From Trichococcus pasteurii (GTDB lineage Bacteria; Bacillota; Bacilli; Lactobacillales; Aerococcaceae): a stretch of 64,000 nt of DNA. Below are positions 25,614-34,236 of this stretch, piece by piece. The DNA lies in the NCBI RefSeq assembly GCF_900112935.1, contig NZ_FONM01000009.1, positions 1-64,000 of the forward strand, written 5' to 3'. Each line of letters starts with the position of its first letter. Within the stretch, counting starts at the first letter, position 1. A model generated the notes under the pieces. The model ran no database searches and was not told the origin of the DNA. It was given only the letters and a program-made list of their open reading frames with translations. The translations under genes and the position numbers were made by a program.

Positions 25614-26876
25614 GTGATTACATTTATCCATACAGCGGATCTCCATCTGGATAGCCCTTTTAAGGGGATAAAACAGCTGGAGCCGCAGCTTTTTGATGCC
25701 ATTTACCAGTCCACTTTTGATTCCTTTCGGGAATTGGTGACGCAGGCCATTGCGGCTGAAGTGGATTTTTTTCTGATCAGCGGGGATATCTACGATGAGG
25801 AGAATCAGAGCGTAAAGGCGCAAGCCTTTCTGCGGGATGAACTGGGTCGGCTGGATCGTTCCGGCATCCCGGTTTATTTGTCGCATGGGAACCATGATTT
25901 TCTCGGAAGGGAATCGCTCAAACTGCAGCTTCCGGAGAACGTCACGGTCTTCGAAAAAGAGGTTACGACCGAAATGTTGACCACGAAAACAGGGGAGCGA
26001 GTGGCCATCACCGGCTTCAGTTATCCTTCCAGATGGGTCGAGGAACGGATGATCGTCGATTACCCGAACCGGAATCATACAGTCGATTACCATATCGGGA
26101 TGCTGCATGGCTACCTCGAAGGGTTGAACTCTTCCGAAGGCGTCTATGCGCCGTTCTCTTTGGGCGAATTGAACGCGAAAAACTATGATTATTGGGCTCT
26201 GGGACACATCCACAAAAGGCAGCAGCTGCAGGAGGCTCCGCCTGTCGTCTATTGCGGAAATACGCAAGGGCGCAATCCGAACGAAACCGAAGCAAAAGGC
26301 GCGTATCTGGTGACGCTCCGGAAAGGGATGGTACCGACGTTGACTTTTCTCCCGACGGCGCCGATCGTTTGGGAAAAAGAAACGATGTCGTTGCATGGAT
26401 GCAAAACCCTGAATGATGTGTTTGCGCGCATCGAGGAACGTATGGAACAGCATCGCGCTATCAGTGAATCGAGCGTGTTGTTGTCGCTGCTGTTCACGGA
26501 CATCCAGGGGCTTCATCCCGATGTTGTCAAAAAGATCGAGGACGAAGAGATACTGGACGGTGTCCGACAAAGGTTGGACCGGCCTTTCATTTATCTGTAC
26601 CAGTTGAAAATTGCGGTTGATACGGAAAAAGAACTGTTTTCTTTTGATCAGGTCATGAAGGAGAGTTTTTCGAAAAGTTGGACGGAAATCAGTGCCGATG
26701 ACGTATTCTATCAACAGCTGGACAACTTTTTCCAACATCCGCTCATCAGGACTACGTTTCCTGACTTAAAAAAAGATCGAAGCTTCAAAGAGGAAGTGCT
26801 GGCAGCCGCCAAGAAGAGGATTGTGCAGGCTGTTGCGTTCGAGGAGGAAGAGGACAGTGAAGATTCGGAAGATTGA
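25614..26876 (+). CDS. DNA exonuclease YhaO-like (SbcD-type metallophosphoesterase)
   Basis: A 420-residue protein of the calcineurin-like phosphoesterase fold: motif I FIHTADLHLDSPF, motif II SGDIYDEEN, motif III YLSHGNHDF, then HIGMLHG and YWALGHIH. A C-terminal helical cap follows. It is the nuclease partner of the adjacent SbcC-like ATPase and resembles B. subtilis YhaO (SbcD/Mre11 class). The GTG at 25614 is chosen because AGAAGGAC precedes it and the protein then starts at the first strand; an ATG seven codons earlier has no site. Its 3' end overlaps the next gene by 20 bases. Confidence 0.87.
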   Translation: MITFIHTADLHLDSPFKGIKQLEPQLFDAIYQSTFDSFRELVTQAIAAEVDFFLISGDIYDEENQSVKAQAFLRDELGRLDRSGIPVYLSHGNHDFLGRESLKLQLPENVTVFEKEVTTEMLTTKTGERVAITGFSYPSRWVEERMIVDYPNRNHTVDYHIGMLHGYLEGLNSSEGVYAPFSLGELNAKNYDYWALGHIHKRQQLQEAPPVVYCGNTQGRNPNETEAKGAYLVTLRKGMVPTLTFLPTAPIVWEKETMSLHGCKTLNDVFARIEERMEQHRAISESSVLLSLLFTDIQGLHPDVVKKIEDEEILDGVRQRLDRPFIYLYQLKIAVDTEKELFSFDQVMKESFSKSWTEISADDVFYQQLDNFFQHPLIRTTFPDLKKDRSFKEEVLAAAKKRIVQAVAFEEEEDSEDSED

Positions 26877-29679
26877 AATATACGGCTACGGAAAATGGGT
26901 GAACCGAACCTTTGATGGTGTGCAGGATCTGCAGGTATTCCACGGAAAAAATGAAGCCGGCAAAAGCACCTTGTCATCCTTCATCAACAGCATCCTCTTC
27001 GGGTTTCCCAGTGCCCGCAAGAAAGATCAGAATCTGTACGTCCCGAAACAAGCGCAAGCATACGGCGGTCGCTTATTTTTGGAGGACACGCGGTTCGGGG
27101 ATGTCATCGTTGAGCGGGTGAAGGACCGCAATAAAGGGCAGGCCCTCGTCACGCTGCCGGATGGTGTGCAGCAGACGACAAAAAATCTCGGGCGTTTCCT
27201 GTTGGGGATGGACAGGGAGACTTTTGAGTCGTTATACACATTCAAAATAGACAGTCTGCTTTCCTTGAAAAAAACCCAAAAAGACGACCTCAACCATTAT
27301 CTGTTGAGCATCGGCACCAGCGGGAGCGAACGTTTGCTGCAATTAGCCAAAGAATACCGGGATGAAGCCGCGAAACGCTTCAAACCGACAGGCAGCGTTC
27401 CGCCATTGAACAAGAAGATACAGGCTGCTGAAAAACTGCAAAGGAAGCTTCAGCAAGCAAAAGCAAAAAATGCGACCTATGAAACTTCGCTGTTGCATTT
27501 ATCGGACAGCCAAAAACAGCAGGCGGAGCTTTTGTCCCGTCAACAGGAACTGGAGCAGGAACAAACCGCAATTGCAGAAAGCTTGCGTTTGGCGGACAGC
27601 TATCAGGAGTGGAAACGGCTGAACAAGGAAATTACGGCTGTCGACTACAGTGAAGTGCCTGAAGATGCCCGTTACCAGTGGCAGAACCAGCAAGAAAAAA
27701 TGGCCGCGTCGATCCAAGCGCAAACGCAACTCCAGGAAAGGTTAGCGCAGCTGCAGAAACAGTTGGGCGAATATGTCCATGTGGAATGGTACAAAGGGCA
27801 TCAATCGGAGTTTGCGGCTTTGCAGCACAGTGCAGCCAAAACGCAAGCGGATCTGAATAAGATCACTTATTTGGAAAATGAGATCAGCAACAACAAGGCT
27901 GATTTGGCCAAACAAAAAATGGCCTTGGGTTTGAATCTGGCCCTGCCCGCTCCGGAGCCGCTCAAGGAAGAAGAACGCGGGCAGTTGCAGCAGCTTGCGC
28001 AGGACATCCGACAGATCGAAGAACAGCTGCTTCGCTTGGACCACAATATCGGTTTTCATGAGGAACAGCTGGAAACCCTCCAGCAAGAAGAGACTCGCCT
28101 CCAACACGAGAAGCTTACTGATGAAGCGTATGCTGCGCTGCAAAGCGATGTGCAACAGCCGAATCAAAGAATTGCTGCACCCGCCCCAGCGAAAAGAAAT
28201 CCGCTCGGCATGCTGTTTTTGGCTGCGGCTGTATTTTTGGTCCTGTCCTTTGTTCTGGCAGACTTCCGGGTAATTGCATGGGCGTTGTCTGCTGTGCTTG
28301 CTGTCGGTGGGGCTATCCTGACCAGAAGGAAGCAACAGACACAAACGAAGGACGTTGCCTCCCAAGAAGGCTCCTCCGAAAATGCTATGGAGCAATTTCT
28401 GAAGCAGGCCGCTGTCAGGGAAAGAATCTCGGCTGTAACAAGAGAGCTCGAAGAGTTGCAGGATAAGTTTTTGGAACTTTTGAACAGCCGGGAAGAAACG
28501 GAAGAGCGCGGAAACATGCTCCAAACCGAATGGACGACTTTCCTGCAGCAGAAAGGCTATCCAGCCCGCATGACGGCAAGGGAACTCCTGCAATTGGACC
28601 CCGGTGCCGTGTTGGCGGAGAAGGCCGCACTGATCATCAATCAGGAAGCCGAAATGAGCGATCTTAATTTCGCCGTGGATAAATGGAACGAGCAGACTGC
28701 GTTCATCCGCAGCCGTTTCCATTTTGAACATCTGACAGTCGCTGAAATGGCCGCACGCTTCTCCGAGATACAGAATGCCGTCATTTTGGAAGAAAATATG
28801 GCTACGAATGTTCAGGATAAAATCAATGAACTGCAGCAAGAGTTGGAGCAGATCCAACGCGACCTTGCCGAGTCCCATCAACAGAGACAGCGGCTATTGG
28901 ATCAGGCAAACGCAAAGACGGAAGCTGAATTTTACCAGTTGTTGGCTCTGAAGGAAAAGCAGGAGCAAAACCTCAAGCGCAAAGAATTGCTGGATGAGCA
29001 GGTCAGTGGCCGCGAGCAACTCTTGGATCGTTATGGCGATGCCAAGAAAAGCGCGGATCTTTACGAAAAGAATGAACTGGAAATGCGGCGGTTGAAGTCC
29101 GAGCTGTCGATACTGCAGCGGACTGAGGTTGAACTGAAGCATCAGCTGGAACAATTGGAAGAAGGCGGTACTTACAGTGCCTTGCTGCAGGAGTTCGCTT
29201 TGGCCGAAACCGAGCTGAGGGACCTTGCCATCGAGTGGGCCGGCTTGGTTACAGCCGGAGAATGGATCGAAGGGGCATTGCGGTACGGGAAAGAGGATCG
29301 CCTGCCGCTGATGCTCGATGATACGATAACCTTCTTCAGTCGGTTGACGGAAGGCGCATATACCGGGATTGCGTTCCAAAAGAACGGCATGAAGGTGCAG
29401 CGTAAGGACGGAACGACCTTCTTACCGAATGAACTATCGCAAGGAACGGTGGAGCAGTTGTATATTGCGCTGCGGCTTGCGTTTGTGAAGAATACTGCCG
29501 ATATCGTCAGCATGCCGGTCTTGATCGATGATGGTTTTGTGAACTTCGATGACGACAGGAAAAATATCATGTTTACGTTGTTGGAAGAGCTGAGCGAAGA
29601 CGTGCAGGTGCTCTTTTTCACGTTCGACGACACTTGCGTTCAACGATTTTCACAGAAACAAGTATACATGTTAAAATAG
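26857..29679 (+). CDS. SbcC/Rad50-like ATPase YhaN
   Basis: A 940-residue ATPase with Walker A HGKNEAGKSTL near residue 36, long coiled-coil arms (about 190-430 and 520-800), two hydrophobic helices in the middle (LGMLFLAAAVFLVLSFVL ... VIAWALSAVLAVGGAIL, about 445-490) and a C-terminal signature/Walker B region (ELSQGTVEQLYIALRLAF, VLIDDGFVNFDD). The central membrane pair in place of a zinc hook is typical of YhaN and would anchor the complex in the membrane. The GTG at 26857 follows GAGGAGGAAGAGGA inside the end of the YhaO-like gene; translation is probably coupled. Confidence 0.9.
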   Translation: MKIRKIEIYGYGKWVNRTFDGVQDLQVFHGKNEAGKSTLSSFINSILFGFPSARKKDQNLYVPKQAQAYGGRLFLEDTRFGDVIVERVKDRNKGQALVTLPDGVQQTTKNLGRFLLGMDRETFESLYTFKIDSLLSLKKTQKDDLNHYLLSIGTSGSERLLQLAKEYRDEAAKRFKPTGSVPPLNKKIQAAEKLQRKLQQAKAKNATYETSLLHLSDSQKQQAELLSRQQELEQEQTAIAESLRLADSYQEWKRLNKEITAVDYSEVPEDARYQWQNQQEKMAASIQAQTQLQERLAQLQKQLGEYVHVEWYKGHQSEFAALQHSAAKTQADLNKITYLENEISNNKADLAKQKMALGLNLALPAPEPLKEEERGQLQQLAQDIRQIEEQLLRLDHNIGFHEEQLETLQQEETRLQHEKLTDEAYAALQSDVQQPNQRIAAPAPAKRNPLGMLFLAAAVFLVLSFVLADFRVIAWALSAVLAVGGAILTRRKQQTQTKDVASQEGSSENAMEQFLKQAAVRERISAVTRELEELQDKFLELLNSREETEERGNMLQTEWTTFLQQKGYPARMTARELLQLDPGAVLAEKAALIINQEAEMSDLNFAVDKWNEQTAFIRSRFHFEHLTVAEMAARFSEIQNAVILEENMATNVQDKINELQQELEQIQRDLAESHQQRQRLLDQANAKTEAEFYQLLALKEKQEQNLKRKELLDEQVSGREQLLDRYGDAKKSADLYEKNELEMRRLKSELSILQRTEVELKHQLEQLEEGGTYSALLQEFALAETELRDLAIEWAGLVTAGEWIEGALRYGKEDRLPLMLDDTITFFSRLTEGAYTGIAFQKNGMKVQRKDGTTFLPNELSQGTVEQLYIALRLAFVKNTADIVSMPVLIDDGFVNFDDDRKNIMFTLLEELSEDVQVLFFTFDDTCVQRFSQKQVYMLK

Positions 29680-29700
29680 GAGTGAAAGGGGCTGATAGGG

Positions 29701-30669
29701 GTGGCCAAAAAAATATATGAACATGAAATCGATGATAATTTTGAAATTTATGTACTGATCAAAAGTGCGGATATCCGTCTGGCAAAAAACGGCAAGAAAT
29801 TCATCGCCTTTACTTTTCAGGACCGCAGCGGTCAGATCGACGGAAAGTATTGGGACGCAAAAGAGGAGGATATCCAGCAGTTCCAAGCTGGTCAAGTTGT
29901 TGCCGTAACCGGTAAACGGGAACTGTATCAGAACAATCCCCAACTGCGCATCACAAAACTAAGGCTCGCCCGCGAAGGGGAACCAAGCCGACCGGAACTC
30001 TATATGGAGCGTGCTCCGTTGAAATCGGAGGAAATGGTGGAGGAAGTCAGCCAAATCCTGTTTGAGATCACGAGCGCACCAATCAACCGGATTGTCCGGC
30101 ATATACTAAAAAAATATCAACGGGAATTTTTCGAGTATCCCGCTGCGAAACGTCACCATCACGCTATCGTAGGCGGACTGGGTTTCCATACGGTATCGAT
30201 CTTGCGGATGGCCAAAACGGTCATCCAACATTACCCTTCAGTCAATAAGTCTTTGCTGTACGGGGGAGTGATACTCCACGATATCGGAAAAACGATCGAG
30301 TTGAGCGGCAGCATGTCGACTGAGTATACCCTGAAAGGGAATCTGATCGGACACATCGTCCTGATAGATGAAGAAATCACCAAAGCCTGTCTGTCCCTGA
30401 ACATCGATGAGGACAGCGAAGAAGTCATCCTATTGAAACACATTGTTCTGGCGCATCACGGCAAACAGGAATTCGGTTCGCCGGTGACGCCGCATCTCTT
30501 GGAAGCCGAAATCATCCATCATCTTGATAATTTGGATGCTTCCATCAATATGATCGATACGGCCTTGCTGCGCACGACACCAGGAACGTTCAGCGAGCGG
30601 ATTTTTGGGTTGGAGAACCGCAGTTTCTATAAACCGCTCTTTGCCCAACCTTCTGAAGAAGGGCAATAA
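29701..30669 (+). CDS. yhaM: 3'-5' exoribonuclease YhaM
   Basis: A 322-residue nuclease: an N-terminal OB fold (residues 15-95; KFIAFTFQDRSGQIDGKYW) and a C-terminal HD domain (about 150-300) with KRHHHAIVGGLGFHT, ILHDIGK and LAHHGKQEFGSPV metal ligands. YhaM degrades RNA and single-stranded DNA from the 3' end. The GTG start follows AAAGGGGCTGATAGGG. It is 21 bases downstream of the YhaN gene in the same operon, the order seen in B. subtilis. Confidence 0.92.
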   Translation: MAKKIYEHEIDDNFEIYVLIKSADIRLAKNGKKFIAFTFQDRSGQIDGKYWDAKEEDIQQFQAGQVVAVTGKRELYQNNPQLRITKLRLAREGEPSRPELYMERAPLKSEEMVEEVSQILFEITSAPINRIVRHILKKYQREFFEYPAAKRHHHAIVGGLGFHTVSILRMAKTVIQHYPSVNKSLLYGGVILHDIGKTIELSGSMSTEYTLKGNLIGHIVLIDEEITKACLSLNIDEDSEEVILLKHIVLAHHGKQEFGSPVTPHLLEAEIIHHLDNLDASINMIDTALLRTTPGTFSERIFGLENRSFYKPLFAQPSEEGQ

Positions 30670-30720
30670 CAAAAAACACGCAAGTTACCGGCATCAAAGG
30701 CTGGTGACTTGCGTGTTTAA
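30670..30720. terminator. Bidirectional terminator between yhaM and prsA
   Basis: Arms AAACACGCAAGT-TACC and GGT-GACTTGCGTGTTT with a 13-base loop, flanked by A and T stretches. Confidence 0.85.
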
Positions 30721-30731
30721 CATTATAAGTA

Positions 30732-31703
30732 TTAGTTTGCTGATTCAGCAGTTGCAGATTCCGCTTCTTCGGAAGTTGCAGTTTCTGAGCTAGCTTCATC
30801 AGATGTTGCTGAATCTGATGAACTTGTTTCTTCAGCAGGCAAGAATTGATCGATTGCTGCTGCCAGGTCTTCGTCCTTGATTTCAACATTCGCTGCTTGA
30901 ACGATTGTGGACATGACGGATGTCAGGTAATCATTGTCGGCAAGTTTTTCGTCCATCATCAATGTTTCGATGTTTTCGCGTTCTTCTTCCAATGTTCCTT
31001 TTTCTGTCTTCTCGATCATCTTGATGACGTGGTAGCCGTATTCGGTAGCGACTGGTGTTTGTGTCACTTCGCCGACCTCAAGCGCATAAGCTGCTTCTTC
31101 GAATGCTGCAACCATGTCGCCTGCTCCGAACAGTCCTGTCTCTCCGCCGTTTTCAGCAGTTGCTGTGTCGGTGGAGTTTGCTTTAGCCAATTCCGCGAAA
31201 TCTGCGCCTGCATTGATTTGGTTGATCAGGTCTACAGCTGTTGCTTCGTCCGCAACCAAGATATGCTGTACATTGATTTGTGGTTGGTAAGCTTCGTAAT
31301 AGGCTTCCACTTCCTCATCCGTGAAAGTCGTTTCAGCTCTTACGGCTGCTTCAATCAGTTTGTTCAAATACAATACATCCTGGTACTCGTCTTTATTTGC
31401 GAAGCCTGATTGTGACAAGATGTAGTTGAATGTTTCTTCTCCGCCGTATTGTTCGATGGTAGTCAACAGCTCAGCTTCCGTCTCAGCTTCCAATTCATTG
31501 TCGCCGATCGCGTCGTTCAATACGTCGATCAAGATCAGACGTTGCAAAACGGTTTCGCCGATTGATGCTTTCATTGCGTCGTATAATTCATCTTTAGTGA
31601 TATCGCCTGCTGGAGTCGTTGCGACAGTTTCGCCAGTCGAGCAGCCTGCTAATGTGATGGCCGTCAGGAAAGCAACGGACGTCAATGCTAATTTCTTCTT
31701 CAT
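30732..31703 (-). CDS. prsA: Foldase lipoprotein PrsA
   Basis: A 323-residue peptidyl-prolyl isomerase outside the membrane. A lipoprotein signal peptide ends in LAGC (Cys near 21). The parvulin domain (about 135-225) shows INVQHILVADEATA, FAELAKANSTD, GLFGAGDMVAAFEEAAY and YGYHVIKM. The C terminus is a low-complexity tail of Ser, Thr, Ala and Glu (about 275-323), likely a spacer. It helps fold secreted proteins. It is a single gene, placed next to yhaM as in B. subtilis. Confidence 0.93.
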   Translation of the reverse strand: MKKKLALTSVAFLTAITLAGCSTGETVATTPAGDITKDELYDAMKASIGETVLQRLILIDVLNDAIGDNELEAETEAELLTTIEQYGGEETFNYILSQSGFANKDEYQDVLYLNKLIEAAVRAETTFTDEEVEAYYEAYQPQINVQHILVADEATAVDLINQINAGADFAELAKANSTDTATAENGGETGLFGAGDMVAAFEEAAYALEVGEVTQTPVATEYGYHVIKMIEKTEKGTLEEERENIETLMMDEKLADNDYLTSVMSTIVQAANVEIKDEDLAAAIDQFLPAEETSSSDSATSDEASSETATSEEAESATAESAN

Positions 31704-31874
31704 GAATGTGGCACTTCCAATCTATTTCTATTTATTTATCCCATGAATAACCATCTATAAATATATCATAAACGCCGTGATTATGGAAAATATTCCTTAA
31801 AAACGCTAGCAAACTTCTCAGAAAATTCATATCTGCAGACCAATCCGGAAGCAAGCGAAAACCGCAACATAGAA

Positions 31875-31908
31875 CAAAAAAGAAGCCCGTATTACCGCTA
31901 GTGCGGGC
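31875..31908 (-). terminator. Minus-strand terminator-like hairpin without an assigned gene
   Basis: On the minus strand GCCCG (31908-31904) pairs with CGGGC (31889-31885) and is followed by TTCTTTTTT. The only gene to its right is transcribed to the right, so no annotated leftward gene uses it. It may end antisense or divergent transcription from the region near 31910-31990. Confidence 0.4.
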
Positions 31909-31911
31909 GGA

Positions 31912-31940
31912 TTGCTCAAAATGCCAATATTTGGTATCAT
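31912..31940 (+). promoter_or_regulatory. Promoter of the MarR-type gene
   Basis: TTGCTC (31912-31917), 17-base spacer, TATCAT (31935-31940), 34 bases before the start codon. Confidence 0.55.
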
Positions 31941-31974
31941 AAGTTGATGAATCGAAAGGAATGGGGGGAACTTT

Positions 31975-32403
31975 GTGAAATGTGAAATGAGTTCTGCGTT
32001 TTGCCAATGGCTGGAGATCAACAATTTTCATCTGAAAGTCGAGAGCACATTGGAAAAAAGTTTGCAGATGAACCATAATCTTTCTTTGAAAGAGTTCTAT
32101 GTCCTTTATTTCTTATCACAGGAACCGGACCAAAAACTAAAGCTCCAGGATCTGGAGGAGAAGGTCGGTTTAAGCCAAAGCGCGGTTTCCAGATTGGTCA
32201 GCAAATTTGAGGCTAAAGGTTGCGGGGCTTTGGAGCGGAATGTCTGCGAGCAGGATCGTCGGATCGTCCATACGTCCTTGACGAAAACAGGAGCAGCAAA
32301 ACTGGCTGCAGCGGCTGCGACAGTGGAACAGGTGCTCACGGAGTCTTTTTCGGAAATGCCGGTGCAGTTGCTCATCAAGCAGGCCGAAAATCAGAATAAA
32401 TAG
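31975..32403 (+). CDS. MarR-family transcriptional regulator
   Basis: A 142-residue winged-helix protein with the MarR pattern: helix LKEFYVLYFLSQEP, recognition helix SQSAVSRLVSKFEAKG and wing CEQDRRIVHTSLTKTGAAKL (DxRxxxxxLT). The chromosomal place corresponds to that of hpr (scoC) in B. subtilis, but the protein is short and this is context, not homology proof. A GTG at 31975 follows AATGGGGGGAA; an ATG four codons later is possible. It is a single gene, with a strong shared terminator at its end. Targets are unknown. Confidence 0.82.
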   Translation: MKCEMSSAFCQWLEINNFHLKVESTLEKSLQMNHNLSLKEFYVLYFLSQEPDQKLKLQDLEEKVGLSQSAVSRLVSKFEAKGCGALERNVCEQDRRIVHTSLTKTGAAKLAAAAATVEQVLTESFSEMPVQLLIKQAENQNK

Positions 32404-32440
32404 CGGGTTCTTGATCGAACTCTTTTTAACATAAACACTG

Positions 32441-32500
32441 AAAAATACGACGCTCCAAATGACCGTTTGACCGGTTTGCATTTGGAGCGTCGTATTTTTT
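32441..32500. terminator. Bidirectional terminator between the MarR-type gene and yhaH-like gene
   Basis: Perfect 21-bp arms at 32441-32461 and 32479-32499 (AAAAATACGACGCTCC... and its complement) plus an inner ACCG/CGGT pair. A and T runs lie at the two ends. Confidence 0.93.
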
Positions 32501-32507
32501 ATTTCCA

Positions 32508-32888
32508 TTATTGAGTTGGCGCATCTGTCGCTGCCGGCAGCTGCGATTCCATGCTCGCTGCGACTTTTTCCATATCCTCAGTCAATACGGCAAGTTTATC
32601 GTTGATGCGGTTGATTCTTGGTTGGGCTTGCTGGGTGAAGCTTTCAACAGATTTTGCCACATCTTCAGTGACTGCCGTGACGGAAGCCAAACCTTCGTTG
32701 GTCAAGGATTGGATCGCTTTGCGCAAACCTTGGACGCTTTCGTTGAGGTCCTCGACCGCAAGGGTGTTGTCCTCTAGGTAGGCTTTCGCTTTCTCGCGGT
32801 TTTCTTTGCCGCTTCGGGGACTATTCAGCAATCCCAGCAGACCACCGACTACCGTACCGAATAAGATCCCTTCCATAAATGAGCGCAT
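32508..32888 (-). CDS. YtxH/YhaH-like membrane-associated protein
   Basis: A 126-residue protein. Its N terminus FMEGILFGTVVGGLLGLLNSP is a glycine-zipper membrane segment typical of YtxH-domain proteins; the rest is an amphipathic helix with heptad character (LNESVQGLRKAIQSL, FTQQAQPRINRINDKLAVL). Function is not established. A GAGGAATAGAT site precedes the ATG. It lies two bases after the HIT gene and is cotranscribed with it; in B. subtilis yhaH also neighbours hit/ecs/prsA. Confidence 0.78.
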   Translation of the reverse strand: MRSFMEGILFGTVVGGLLGLLNSPRSGKENREKAKAYLEDNTLAVEDLNESVQGLRKAIQSLTNEGLASVTAVTEDVAKSVESFTQQAQPRINRINDKLAVLTEDMEKVAASMESQLPAATDAPTQ

Positions 32889-32890
32889 AT

Positions 32891-33325
32891 CTATTCCTCC
32901 AGACTCTCTTTGATGGCTGCAACTACTTTTGCCAATTCTTCCTGCGAATATTTCCCTTCATGCGTCTTCCATTTCAAACCGAATCCATCCGAATCCGAAT
33001 CTTCGTAACGCGGCAAGAAGTGGATATGCGAATGGAAAACAGATTGATAGGCTATCGAACGGTTGTTGTTCAGAATGTTCAATCCCAAAATGTCATCGCT
33101 GGAACGTTCGATTGCGCGTGCGATTTTAGGGATGCGCGAAAAGACTTCCTTCGCCAATTCTTCATCGTATTCAAAAATATCAGCAACATGCTTCTTGGGA
33201 ACCAGCAAAGTATGTCCCTTCGTCACTTGTGATAAATCCAGAAACGCTATGACGACATCATCTTCATAGACAATGCTGCTCGGGATTTCGTGGTTCGCGA
33301 TTTTGCAAAAAATACAATCTGTCAT
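32891..33325 (-). CDS. hit: HIT-family nucleotide-binding protein
   Basis: A 144-residue histidine-triad protein of the HINT branch. N-terminal CIFCKIANHEIPSS with the zinc-type cysteines and the C-terminal triad HSHIHFLP (H-x-H-x-H) are both visible. Such proteins hydrolyse purine nucleoside phosphoramidates or dinucleotides; the physiological substrate is uncertain. GAAAGGAGGTCAGGC precedes the ATG. It is divergent from ecsAB, the same neighbourhood as in B. subtilis. Confidence 0.93.
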   Translation of the reverse strand: MTDCIFCKIANHEIPSSIVYEDDVVIAFLDLSQVTKGHTLLVPKKHVADIFEYDEELAKEVFSRIPKIARAIERSSDDILGLNILNNNRSIAYQSVFHSHIHFLPRYEDSDSDGFGLKWKTHEGKYSQEELAKVVAAIKESLEE

Positions 33326-33436
33326 ATGCCTGACCTCTTTCTTTCCGTAATCTACTTTTTCTATGATTTAACTTTATCATATTTGCCATTTTTTTGATAT
33401 CCTGAGGGCAAAAAGACGCTTCGGTCAGCAAGATAT

Positions 33437-33464
33437 TTGGGATAGGGAAAGGCTGTGCTATAAT
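33437..33464 (+). promoter_or_regulatory. Promoter of ecsAB
   Basis: TTGGGA (33437-33442), 16-base spacer, TATAAT (33459-33464) with an extended -10 (TGC before it). Confidence 0.7.
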
Positions 33465-33498
33465 ATAAGGCACAAACGCATGCGAAAGGGACGGTTAA

Positions 33499-34236
33499 AT
33501 GTCACTATTATTGGAGAATGTCACAGGCGGTTATACGCAACTGCCTGTCATAAAAAATATAAATTTTGAGGTCAAAGCCGGTGAATTGACTGGATTGATC
33601 GGATTGAACGGAGCGGGCAAGAGCACGACCATCAAGCACATCATCGGTTTGATGATGCCTTTCAGCGGGAAAATTGAGATCGATGGCCGTACGTTGCGCG
33701 ATGACACGGAACATTATCGTAAGTCATTCGCTTTTATTCCCGAGACGCCGGTGCTCTATGAAGAGCTCACTTTACGGGAACACTTGGAAATCACGGCGAT
33801 GGCCTACGGAATCACGGAAGCAGTTGCCATGGAAAAGGCGATGCGCTACATCCGGGATTTCCGTCTGGAGGACAAGCTGGACTGGTTTCCGGCTTATTTT
33901 TCCAAAGGCATGAAACAAAAGGTGATGATCGTTTGCGCATTCATGTTGGATGTGCCGGTTTATGTCATCGATGAACCATTCCTGGGTCTGGATCCGTTGG
34001 GCATCCACTCGTTCCTGGAGATGGTCAGGGAGAAAAAAGCGCAAGGTGCAGCTATTCTCATGTCTACTCATGTGCTGGCCTCGGCCGAGAAAGAATGCGA
34101 TAATTTCGTCCTGCTTCACCATGGAGAGGTCAAAGTGAAGGGCACGATGGGGGATCTGCAGCGCGAAATGGGGATGCCGGGAGCGAGTCTCGATGAGCTT
34201 TACATCAGCTTGACGAAAGAAGTGGCGCAACCATGA
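33499..34236 (+). CDS. ecsA: ABC transporter ATP-binding protein EcsA
   Basis: A 245-residue ABC ATPase: Walker A GLNGAGKSTT (33-42), Q-loop region FAFIPETPVL, signature FSKGMKQKV, Walker B VYVIDEPFLGLD and the switch His in STHVL. With EcsB it forms the Ecs transporter, which in related bacteria affects protein secretion, regulated intramembrane proteolysis and peptide pheromone export. AAAGGGACGG precedes the ATG. It overlaps ecsB by 4 bases (ATGA), so translation is coupled. Confidence 0.93.
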   Translation: MSLLLENVTGGYTQLPVIKNINFEVKAGELTGLIGLNGAGKSTTIKHIIGLMMPFSGKIEIDGRTLRDDTEHYRKSFAFIPETPVLYEELTLREHLEITAMAYGITEAVAMEKAMRYIRDFRLEDKLDWFPAYFSKGMKQKVMIVCAFMLDVPVYVIDEPFLGLDPLGIHSFLEMVREKKAQGAAILMSTHVLASAEKECDNFVLLHHGEVKVKGTMGDLQREMGMPGASLDELYISLTKEVAQP

